From Tridacna crocea (taxonomy: Eukaryota > Mollusca > Bivalvia > Cardiida > Cardiidae): a stretch of 64,000 nt of DNA. The stretch covers positions 24,887,001-24,951,000 of the forward strand of contig OX031058.1 in NCBI GenBank assembly GCA_943736015.1. The letters are read 5' to 3'. Of this stretch, positions 32,150 to 42,700 are shown in pieces. Position 1 is the first letter of the stretch, and each line of letters starts with the position of its first letter. Both the position numbers and the translations under genes were made by a program. Below the pieces are notes generated by a model, which saw only the letters and a list, made by a program, of their open reading frames with translations, ran no database searches and was not told the DNA's origin.

Positions 32150-34690
32150 GGTAGGAAACTTCATATTCAGAGCCAATGGCTCCGACGAGAAAATGTTGTG
32201 TTGGTCTTCCGTTTCTCAAGATGTCGGCTGAAAAACAATCCCAAAACAGGTAGGCATGTCAATATTTGTTGTTGTGTGTTCTTATGTCTCTGAAATTCAA
32301 AAAAGGAGAATGTCATTCGATGCTCTGGTCTTTCTACGTGTTTTCTGCACTATAGAAAGTTGGAATATGTGTACGATGTTGTCTGAATCATTTGTGGCGT
32401 GGATTGACCGTAGCCAAAATAATACGTCTCGGAGATAAATTCAGTCTGTTATTACCATGTAATCGGCAAGTAAGAGAAAGTCTTACTGTCCCAAAGCCGT
32501 GAACTAATGTCCTGAAATGTTACATTCACTACTGGTCAAAAATTGAAAAGAAAAGCACACGAATTGATGAAAATAAAGAAGGGCTCCGACTATGTGGACC
32601 GGCTAGCTCTGACTATGTTATTCGGCACTGATTCAAGAGGGCTCCCTTTCAAAATTTTAGTTTTCTGTAAATAATTAGTCAGGACGTAAATTTTGGTTTT
32701 CCATTAATATCTTTCTGTCCAAAATTTAGTTCATTTGTTGGATGGAAGATGATTGCATGTATGAAAATACAAAAGACTGGTATTGCCACGTTTGAAAAAT
32801 GCTGTATAACATTAGTCTATCTAAATTTTGACAATACTTCTGCATAGCTTTTGATTAGACCGAATGGTCCATGTATAAAATTTGTCGTGCTTTTGTCGCA
32901 AATGCAGCCCACACATAAGCACAAATAATGAAAAATATTTTCTTTTTTAAGAAGTACGAGAATGATAAACACAGCACGTGTTTGAATGGTCTAGATGCAC
33001 GAATTTGCATTATGCAGTTTATGAATCATTATTCAGCCATCAACATAATTCTTTACATATAATTGAAACTTTGGAAACAAAATCATTGTTTTGCGAAACA
33101 ATTTAAAAGAAACACGGCTCTGATGGCTGTGGGCTATTAACACTGTATGTACATGAAGAAATTAAAAAAAAAAATCTTCTCTGGAATGGCTGGTCAGACT
33201 TTGAAATAATTTCACAGATATGTCTAGGGTGACCCTTTTCAAAAATCGTTTTGGAAATTTTTAATCCGTCGAAAAACAACATCTTATTGTTGGCACCTGC
33301 ATGTGGTTCTCTCGTTGGACTCATGATTTTAGTCACTTTCGAGCATGTGCTCTTCCGCAAGAAATTGTTGTTGGGTAATCTATCCAAAGTTTATTTGCAG
33401 AATTCTGATTCATCAAAATCATTGATGTGGTGATGATAGTAAGGGTGGTGACAGATTTCGAAATGACTCTCACAGGTGACCTTTTTAAATTGTTTCGCAA
33501 AACAATGATTTTGTTTCCAAAGTTTCAATTATATGTAAAGAATTATGTTGATGGCTGAATAATGATTCATAAACTGCATAATGCAAATTCGTGCATCTAG
33601 ACCATTCAAACACGTGCTGTGTTTATCATTCTCGTACTTCTTAAAAAAGAAAATATTTTTCATTATTTGTGCTTATGTGTGGGCTGCATTTGCGACAAAA
33701 GCACGACAAATTTTATATATGGACCATTCGGTCTAATCAAAAGCTATGCAGAAGTATTGTCAAAATTTAGATAGACTAATGTTAAACAGCATTTTTCTAA
33801 CATGACAATACCAGTCCTTTATATACTCTCTCAAAAAAGAAACGCAACATCAGATTATCTTTTTGAAATATTATACCAGATATTGACAATTTATGAGTGA
33901 TTTATTGATAATATGTGACAAACTGTGATATTCCAAGGTAAAAGAACTCATGAACAAGAAGTGTGCCAATTTTTGCATTCCTGTGTAAATTATTTATATC
34001 ATTAATTATGAAAATAATATATGAAGTAAATTTCCTATTTTCTGTATGTTGCGTTTCTTTTTTGAGAGAGTATATTTTCATACATGCAATCATGTTCCAT
34101 CCAACAAATGAGCTAAATTTTGGACAGAAAGATATTTATGGAAAACCAAAATTTACGTCCTGACTAATTACTTACAGAAAACTAAAATTTTGAAAGGGAG
34201 CCCTCTTGAATCAGTGCCGAGTAACATAGTCAGAGCCGGTCCACATAATCAGATCCCTTCTTTATTTTTATCAGTTCTTGTGTTTTTCTTTTCAATTTTT
34301 GACCAGTAGTGAATGTACCATTTCAGGACATTAGTTCATGGCTCCGGGACAGTAAGACTCTCTCTTACTTGCCGATTACATGGTAATAACAGACTGAATT
34401 TATCTCCGAGACGTATTATTTTGGATACGGTCAATCCACGCCACAAATGATTCAGACAACATAGTACACCTATTCCAACTTTCCATAGTGCAGAAAACAC
34501 GTTGAAAAACCAGAACATCGAATGACATTCTCCTTTTTTTTTAATTTCAAAGACATAAGAACACATAACAACAAATATAGACATGCCTACCTGTTTTGGG
34601 ATTGTTTTTCAGCCAACATCTTGAGAAACGGAAGACCAACACAACATTTTCTCGTCGGAGCCATTGGCTCTGAATATGAAGTTTCCTACC
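32150..34690. repeat. Large inverted duplication, ~960-bp arms
   Basis: Left arm 32150-33109 and right arm 33483-34690 are reverse complements with few differences, around a 373-bp spacer. The right arm is longer only because of a 253-bp insertion. No direct target duplication was seen at the outer ends. Short ORFs inside the arms look non-coding. Confidence 0.9.
33822..34074. mobile_element. TA-flanked MITE with perfect 29-bp inverted ends
   Basis: TATACTCTCTCAAAAAAGAA at the left and its exact complement at the right; 29-bp arms (33822-33850, 34046-34074) match perfectly. The ends and TA flank suggest a Tc1/mariner-type non-autonomous element. The other arm of the inverted duplication, near 32770-32790, has the empty site. 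Confidence 0.88.
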
Positions 34691-34888
34691 CGTGATTATG
34701 GCTATAAGACATACATGCGATTTTAACTAGAGCCATTCACAAGGTCACCTGACATTGTGTTGAACAGGCAGACTTAATCATGCTGCATATATTATTTACC
34801 TAACCTACTAGTTTTTTAATTATCCTGGAGAAGTGTCCGTCAAAATATTCTTGAAAAGGGAAACAATGTGCGTGTTGCAAGCGGTATC

Positions 34889-36064
34889 AGGACATTTGTC
34901 CCCTGGACATCTGCCCCCCGGGCATTTGCCCCCGTAGGACATCAGCTCCCTTAGGACATCTGCCCCCTGGATATCTGCCACCCGGACATTCGCCCACGTA
35001 GGACATTTGCCCCCGGAGGACATCCCCCCGGACATTTGCCCCCTGGACATCTGTCCCCCGGACATTCGCCCCCTTAGGACATCCCCTCCCGGACATTTGC
35101 CCTGGAAGGACATCTGCCCATGGATATTTGCCCCCATAAGACAACTGCTTCCTGGGAAACGATAAGCCTCTTCTAAATGATGTTGAAGAAATAATAACAT
35201 CTTGAATTTTGCTTTATTTTTCTTAAAATGCAAAAAAAGAATTTTTTATCGGGGTTAACAGCAAGCGTATCAGATGAGTAACTGACTCTATAGTTATCAT
35301 AATGGAAGTTTGATATTAAAACTGAAATCAATTAATCAGCCGAAGATTTTCAACAAAATAACACTTAAAGGTGGCCCTACGAAGATTTAACAAGAATACA
35401 AAAAAAAGCATCCTTATACTCCAAAAGCCTTATAATTTTCATTCATAAAACTCCAGTAGTCGAAAGCCATCCGACAACAAGAGAAATTAGAGATTTACTA
35501 CAGCCCAGGTTGACACCGACGGGAAACTCGGTCTATTTTACATGAGCACCTCGCTCATTTACACACCGGAAATATACAGACGAAACTTCAAACATAGCGT
35601 TTGAAGAAGAAGTAGCCTTTTAAGGGAATACCATCAAAAAAAAAAAATATTTTTTTTTATTTTATAATTCTTAATTATTGATGATTTGTATTGTTTTTTC
35701 ATATAAATTCCTGTGGTATATATATTTTCTAATTTAGTAGGGTGTGAAAATTCTAGATACCCACCTTTAACGATACAACAGTTGAGAGATCTTTTTCATA
35801 GTGCCGGTCAAAATTACTATGTACAATATACGTGTATATCTCAAAGTTGCTTTTTTGAGATTGTCCCTTAAAGGAGCTAGACGTCCAAGTTGTAAACAAA
35901 CTGAGGGGGCAGATGTCCAGGGGGCAGATGTCCTAAGGGGGCAGATGCTTGGGGGGGGGGGCAGATGTCCTAGGTTGGCAGATGTCCGGAGGGCAAACGT
36001 CCAGAAGGCAGGTGTCCTAAGGGGGCAAAAATCCGGGGGCACAAGTCCGGGGGGTGAATGTCCT
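34889..36064. repeat. Inverted minisatellite arrays around a unique core
   Basis: 34889-35150 is a 13-17-bp degenerate array (GGACATTTGCCCCC, GGACATCTGCCCCC). 35902-36064 has the same unit in reverse (GGGGGCAGATGTCC). The 750-bp core between has no gene. The Gly-rich ORF on the minus strand across the first array is a by-product. Confidence 0.8.
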
Positions 36065-36677
36065 AGAAGCGTTACAAGCAAGCAATATCTTCCCCTTTTC
36101 CGATAATTTTCATGATTTCTCTTGGGTAGGCCTAACCCTATTTTTCCCCACCAAATTTGAGATGAGATTTATTAAAATCCTAATGCATCCCCCCCCCCCC
36201 CCAAAAAAAAAATCCACCACCTCCAAAGTCCCATATTCAGAAAATTTCTAAAGTAAGAAACTTTACTATGTTTCAAAGATTGTAAAACTTCAAAAAACTT
36301 CAAAAGCACTTTGTATCAAAATTAAACTTCCCACCACATATCCTTTGATCCTGAAACTGTACAACCGTATATAGCATAAAGGCTTACAACGCATCTTTTT
36401 CTCTCTACATTTAAAATGAGCCATGCTCTGCAAAAAAAGGGGTTAAATGCAAAAAGTATCGATCTTGGTCAACCTGTGCAAACCATGCAGGCTGACCTTG
36501 GCTAAAACTGTTTGCTTTTGTTCAATTTTCTGCATAATAGCAGACTGATCAATTCACTCGGTTGTTAGATAAAATGGATTTTTGGGTCCATAATTAAGTG
36601 AAGACTTGCTTAGCATATTGCAATCAAGCATAATTGTTCATAGAATCTCAATCATTTGGCCAGAACCTGGCTAAAAT

Positions 36678-36752
36678 CACAGGAATTTGACATTCTATAA
36701 CTAAAATAAATGATAAAATATGGAAAAAAAATCTCCCCTATATAATATAAAC
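36678..36752 (+). repeat. Copy of the 37370 hairpin arm
   Basis: About 75 bp (CAGGAATTTGACATTCTATA, ATAAATGATAAAATATGG) matches 37370-37443 and, inverted, 37757-37832. Confidence 0.7.
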
Positions 36753-36780
36753 ACAAGGAATGCAACGTCTCGATTGCAGA

Positions 36781-36951
36781 TGTAATGCAGAGAAATGGCC
36801 CTCCCCTACAAAATGACCCGGGTCATTATTATACGTAGAGAAATGACCCATGGGTCATTCCACTACGTAGAGATGATCCATGGGTCATCCCTCAACGTAG
36901 AGAATTGATCCATGGGTCATTTTGTAATGGGGGTCATATCTCTGCATTACA
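36781..36951. repeat. Foldback element with four phased palindromes
   Basis: Terminal inverted repeat TGTAATGCAGAGA (36781-36793 / 36939-36951). Between lie four palindromes of AATGACCCATGGGTCATT type centred near 36819.5, 36850.5, 36880.5 and 36911.5, with ACGTAGAGA between successive palindromes. Confidence 0.85.
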
Positions 36952-37369
36952 CCGGCGCCAGCACAAGACAGCCTTTCCCAAAATCTACCTGCGACATTCG
37001 GCGATACCTCAGTAGATCTAGACACCTTTTAACCGGAGATATCCGTCATGTTTTACATTTTTTTTGACAATTTCGATTCATCGAGGAAGCCATTCGCTGA
37101 CGTCACATGATTCCAAGGAAGTGTATTTTCGGATTACGTATTAGTCTACAGTCAAATATCTTTTCTAAGAGAATACGGTCAAATACTTTTGTTAGTTACT
37201 TCTAGAGAAATCTTAAGTATCATGTGATATCCATAAATATATCTTAAAAACGAAAAAAATAATAGTAATATTTCATAATTATTTAATAATAGATCTAGAA
37301 ATATAGATCTAGATATCTATATATGCTATCATCGAGTTTCTCCGACCAGTATTTTTCAAAAACTTAATG

Positions 37370-37832
37370 CACAGGAATTTGACATTCTGTAACCAAAATA
37401 AATGATAAAATATGAAAACAAAATCTCCCCTATATAATATAACATGCGCGGATCCAGATATCTTTCTCGGGGGGGGGGGGGGGGGGGGGGTTATTTATTA
37501 TTTGATTTCCAGATTTCAGTGGATGTAAGCCGTTTACAAGAAAAGTCAACATTGCCAGTTCTAACCACGAGGAGGTCTCCACATTTAGAACCTTTTTTTT
37601 AAATTTATGACTGCTCTACATAAATACTGTGCAATATCAAACCAGTAGATCTACCATTTCATGAATCCGATAACCACATTTTTACCAAAATTCCAAGGGG
37701 GGGGGGGGGGTCCGGACCCCCTGCCCCCTCTGGATCCGCCCTTGTATAAACACACATATATAGCGGAGATTTTTTTTTCATATTTTATCATTCATTTTGG
37801 TTATTGAATGTCAAATTCCTGTGCTTAATGCT
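37370..37832. repeat. Hairpin split by a GGATCC-ended MITE
   Basis: Arms of about 70 bp (37370-37443 and 37757-37832) are inverted copies containing AAATGATAAAATATG. The MITE at 37446-37742 fills the loop. Confidence 0.7.
37446..37742. mobile_element. GGATCC-terminated MITE, copy 1
   Basis: Starts GCGCGGATCCAGATATC and ends CTCTGGATCCGCCC, with long G runs next to both ends. The interior has TCTAACCACGAGGAGGTCTC, shared with the copy at 44149-44458. Confidence 0.8.
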
Positions 37833-37847
37833 CATCCAACCCTGACT

Positions 37848-37927
37848 GCATCTTTGCAAGCCAAGGATAAGTTAAGGTAGTACATAACCAACAAAGTGGA
37901 GTTAGTATCCTTGGCTTGCGAAGATGC
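37848..37927. repeat. 22-bp-arm hairpin
   Basis: GCATCTTTGCAAGCCAAGGATA (37848-37869) pairs with 37906-37927 with one mismatch. Confidence 0.75.
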
Positions 37928-38756
37928 TTTGGCTGCGTCCTGAACTTTTATCTTTGTTAATTTAGATCTATATTCTGTCACTCTCTTGCACTCTGGATCA
38001 TTCACATTCACCTCTGATGGCTGTGAGAGTAACGAACGACAACTCTGCTCGGAGATTGATATTCTCTATGACCTGGATCCATACCTAAAACAGCAATGCT
38101 TGAATCGTATTTCCATGTGATTAATCATAATGCAAACTACGGTTTTCAAAAGGGGTAAAACGACATTTATTGAGAAACCTATAATTTTTGGTAAACATCA
38201 GCATCAAATTCTATTAGGCCTAATGATTTCTCCCTTTTATTTACACGTTGCTATGCAATTCGATGACGTCACACGCACCTTGTTTTGAAAAATTGACATT
38301 CCACTCATGTGTTCAATCAGTGATAGTGTCTAACCTAAACTGCGATGACATGAATTTACATGAAACAGGTCTTATAGATTAAAGGTAAATGAAATAATAA
38401 CTTTTTTAGGGCGCTGTTTTCACCTTTCATTGCGCGAAACATTAGGTTTCATTAATTTCCGTTAACTTGTTTCTTGATGTAATGTTGACATGTTACCCCA
38501 TTCAAATTTGACTGTAAAAACCTATCTTAGAAACCTATAGATATATCTTAGTTCTTACCCACAGAGAGATAGATCTAGATGAAAAGTTGATAACTTCCGT
38601 CAGTTCAACAAATTAAGACTTTATCGCAAAGAGACTCCCACAAGTTGTCGAACAAAGAAGATCGAAGATCAGGCTACACATTATTTGACAGTCAGATCTT
38701 CATCATTACTTCTAAAATCGGAATCCGAGATGTACATGTACATTAAGATCTTAAGG
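37928..38756. other. Intergenic, nothing recognised
   Basis: AT-rich unique DNA between the two genes; no ORF with motif or splice support. Confidence 0.4.
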
Positions 38757-38944
38757 TTAACCCTTTACCAGACAACAAAAATCTAGCAGTGTTTCTATTT
38801 CCCAGAATGTTTCTACTTATTTGAAATCTCATTAATCTCATAGAAAATGTTATAATAGATCTATATATACTGACTCTTTGTAACAAAACAACAAACTTTT
38901 AGACTAAATTCAAAACATTTGCAGAGTAAAAAAACAAATGTGAC
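38757..38944 (-). mobile_element. Old TTAA-foldback material, left part of a split copy
   Basis: A degraded copy start at 38757, then from about 38880 the reverse-copy sequence AGACTAAATTCAAAACATTTGCAGA up to GTGAC. It continues beyond the younger insertion at 39146-39205. Confidence 0.6.
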
Positions 38945-39145
38945 TTAACCCATTACCACACAATCCCTACTTTTGATAACCCTGAGAAAGAGGTCTTAAG
39001 AAAACATGGAGCATTTTCTCCTTTTACCACAATGTTTTCTATTCTTCATAAATGAATCTCCAATTCTCAGTCACTTTTATTTTGTCATCTGCAATTGCTT
39101 TTGATTTGGACAAGCCTAAAATATTGTCATTTGGTAATGGGTTAA
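38945..39145 (+). mobile_element. TTAA-foldback MITE nested in an older copy
   Basis: Forward copy with TTAA at both ends, palindrome partly deleted. It splits a reverse copy exactly at the internal TTAA of GTGAC-TTAA-GAACTGAAATTTG. Confidence 0.85.
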
Positions 39146-39198
39146 GAACTGAAATTTGTTGTAGGAAGGGTAGAAAACATTTTCAGAAAGGAAAATAT

Positions 39199-39434
39199 GC
39201 TGGTAAAGACTCTTTACCAAATGACAAAATTTTAGACTGTTCCTAATTGAAAGTATTTGCAGATGACAAAATACACGGAACTCAAAAATTGAAACTTGTT
39301 TCCAGAGGGGTAGAAAACATTTTGGGAAAAGGAGAAAGTGCTAGTTACCAGCATTTTCTACTTTTCCTACAATGTTTTTAAACAGCTTCTATATCAGGGT
39401 CGTAAAAACCACTGATTGTTTTGAAAAGGGATAA
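39199..39434 (-). mobile_element. TTAA-foldback MITE copy
   Basis: Reverse copy, palindrome GGAGAAAGTGCTAGTTACCA with mismatches; ends ACTCTTTACCA and AAGGGATAA. It finishes about 110 bp before the STMND1-like ATG. Confidence 0.78.
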
Positions 39435-39543
39435 AGGGCTAAAAATACAATCCACTGAAACTGAAAAGTTGTTTCATCTTTTAGGCTTGACTAAGTTATA
39501 ACAACTATTTTATGTATCTTTAAGGCATCAACAGTAGTTCAGA

Positions 39544-39730
39544 ATGGGATGTGGATCATCCCAGGTTAACCCTGGGGAAACTAATACAGAAGACAAAGCC
39601 CCGATAGTAAAGCCGGAAGAGAAGCAGAAAACTGGTGCCATTCAAAATGGGAATCTAGCGCCCAAAAAATCAAACCCTGGTAAAACAGACTCTAATGCCA
39701 ACAGAGCTGACAGTGTTACGAATAATCCAG
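39544..39730 (+). CDS. STMND1: STMND1-like exon 1, acylated N-terminus
   Basis: Starts MGCGSSQVNPGETNTEDKAP; 62 codons plus one base, rich in Lys, Asn, Pro and Glu. The donor CCAG|GTTGGT was chosen because its phase joins exon 2 as Val63. A second possible donor (GTAAAG) three codons on would not. Confidence 0.85.
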
Positions 39731-42700
39731 GTTGGTAAAGTCTTGTATACCACAGCACACAGCCCTGTTTTAACTCTTTATACCACTCTAGAAAAATGTA
39801 GAGCTGAAAAACTGACAGTAAATATAGATAACACTTTAAGAGTGGAGATTAGGAAATTTATCTTTGATAGGGTAGAAAAAAGTTGGGGAAAAGGAGAAAA
39901 TGCTGTCTACATTATTGTATGCTGTCACAAGTTGATTTATCTCTTTACTAAATGACAAAATTACAGATTGGTCCAAATTGAAAGCATTTGCAGACAACAA
40001 AATTAATCTGACTGGAAGTTTGAAATTTGTTTTGGGAAGGGTAGAAAACATTGTGGGAAAAGGAGAAAAAGCTGGCTACCAGCATTTTCTGGTTTTCCCT
40101 CAATGTTTTCAAAAGGATTCTTTCTCAGAGTCGTTAAAAGTCGGGATTGTGTGGTAAAGGGTTAAGGATTCATTCTTCTCCCACTACCGCACATTGTCTT
40201 GATGGGAAAGAAGGCAATAGCTTGTAAAGAAAATTGTGCATAGGAGTTGTAAAAGAGACTCCAGGAAAGCATAAATAGGTGCACTGGATGCTGTTATTTA
40301 ACTAAAATAATATTGAAAATAGCATTAGACACTGTAAAATTAATCAACCACACAACTCCAAGGTTTCGCATTCTGAGGAAGCAGCCTTTTGAAAAACTTG
40401 TGGTTAAATGAGAAAATCCTGGTAACCATCATTTTCTAATTTTCCCACCATGCTAAATTTGACTTTCTATTTTTGAGTGACATTAATTTTATTTTGTTAT
40501 CTGCAAAAGCTTTGGGTATTTTTAAAGTTTTATGGTTAGGTTTACGCAATCCATTACCAACAGCAGAGGTATTTTAACATCTTTAACTAGAGTAGCTTTG
40601 CAGGTGTATTGCAAAAGAAAACTTTTTTTAAAATGAAACAATTCCTCCTATCCTTTCCACAATGTTTCTTAAAGCTAGCTTTTTGAGTTGATGAGCTAAC
40701 TCCTTAACCCATTACCACACAATCCCTACTTTTGATGCCCCTGAGAAAGAAGCCTTTTGAAAACACTGTGGGAAAAGGAGAAAATGCTGGTAACCAGCAT
40801 TTTCTCCTTTTCCCACAATGTTTTCTACCCTTCCCAGAACAAATTTCAATTTTTCAGACACCTTTATTTTGTCGTCTGCAAATGCTTTCAATTTGGACCA
40901 GTCTAAAATGTTCTTGTGTGGTAAAGAGTTAAACAAACTTGCTCTTACTTATTACTTTAGCATACTCTGTGGTGTTTTAACCCCTTTCCAAACAATCCCA
41001 ACATTTAATCATTTACTCTGTCTGGGATAGCTTTTGAAAACATTGAGGGAAAAAGAAAGAAAAATTGCTGGTAACCAGCATTTACTTCTTTTGTCACAAT
41101 AATATGCCCTATCAGATTACTTAAGCTCACTTTCACCAATTTTTTGATTTGTTGTCTGCAGATGTTTTGAATTTTAAATAGACTAGTCTACAATATATCA
41201 TTCAGGAAAGAATTAATACTCCAGCTGAAGAACACCAAAGAAATGGGGGAGGAGAAGCAAACGCTAATCCCCAGCATTTTCTTCTTTTCCCATAATGTTT
41301 TTATCCATTCAAAGACTATTCCTATCATTTTTAGCCATATATTGTAATATAGTCTACAAATGCTTTCAAAGTGGACTACACAAAAACTTAGTTGTCTGGT
41401 AAAGAGTTAACCATTTACTTCAGAAAGCAAACTTTTAACATCCTTGAGGAAAAAGCCTGTTAAAACATCCTTAGAAAAGGAGAAAATTCTGGTTACCAGA
41501 GTCTTCTCCTTTTCCCAAATTTTTTCTTTTTTGTATCACCACCAAATCTGATGATTCTGTTCATATTTAATTAAATTGTTGTCTGGTAATCCTTCCAATT
41601 TGCAGCTCTCTGAATTTATTATTCTTTGGTAAAGAGTTAATAAATGTTATAACTCTTATATGGATATGTTAAATGTCATACTATGGAGTTTATTCTCATA
41701 ACTTGAATACCGTAATAAACAAAATGCCATTGATTTGAGTGCCATTGTGCTTTAGATTCTTTTCAATGTTATATGTCATAAAACATTGATTACAGCTATT
41801 TCGACATGAACAAGCATTTTTAGCTTTAAACATTTTGCAAGGACTTGCAAACGACATCGTAAATTTGGCTCAAAATTTTGGGATTTGTCTTTGATAGGGT
41901 AGAAAACATAGTAGTTTTTAGGAATATTTTATGCTTTTTACTTTTCAACAATTTCACCTTTTCCCCCAATGTTTCCAAAGCATTTTTCTTCTTTTTGGTT
42001 TTAAACATGCCTGACTTTATGGTAAAGGGTTAAAGTTTAATCACACAATGCTATTTAAGTTTTAACAACCGCAAGGAAAAGGGCTATTGAAAACATTTTT
42101 GGAAATGGAGAAAATGCTGGTAACCAGCATTTTCGAATCTAGGTAAAAAAAAGGAGGTAAAAAAGCCATAGGTAAAATGGCCATAGGTAAATAGGCTATA
42201 GGTAAAAAAGCCAGAAGTAAAACGGTAAAAAAGCCATAGGTAATAAGGCCAGAGTTAAAAAAGCCAGAGCTAATAATATGGTGCAGAGTTTTCAAAAATT
42301 GTTCAGTTTATAGTTGAAACAGTCTGTATAAAACATTTTGGGAAAGGGAGAAATTGCTTGCTTTGAGCAGTTTCTTCTTTTCCCGAAATGTTTTCTAAAG
42401 TCATCAGCTGCAACTGTGAAAGTGTTAAGTATGATGAGATTCACTTATCAAACAAAATAATTTTAGGCTCTTTCATATTGAAAGAGCATGCATAAAACAC
42501 AGTCAAGATAGGATATAAAACATTGTTGGAAAAGGAAAAGTTTTTCTTATGAGCAAGAAAAGAAAAAGGAGACCTGTCTAAAATCGCGTTCTATGGAAAA
42601 GGGTTAAATATTGAAAGAATGTGCACACAAAACATCAATAAAGGGAAATGTAGGGAAAAGGAGAAATTGTTTGTTTTTGGCAGTTTCTCCTTTTCCTAAA

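Noticed and set aside
32256..34584. ORFs in both arms of the inverted duplication and in its spacer
   Set aside because: Short, dissimilar to known proteins, and mirrored between arms.
34820..35233. 137-codon Gly/Cys/Met-rich ORF on the minus strand
   Set aside because: It is a read-through of the GGACATNTGCCCC minisatellite, not a protein with domain features.
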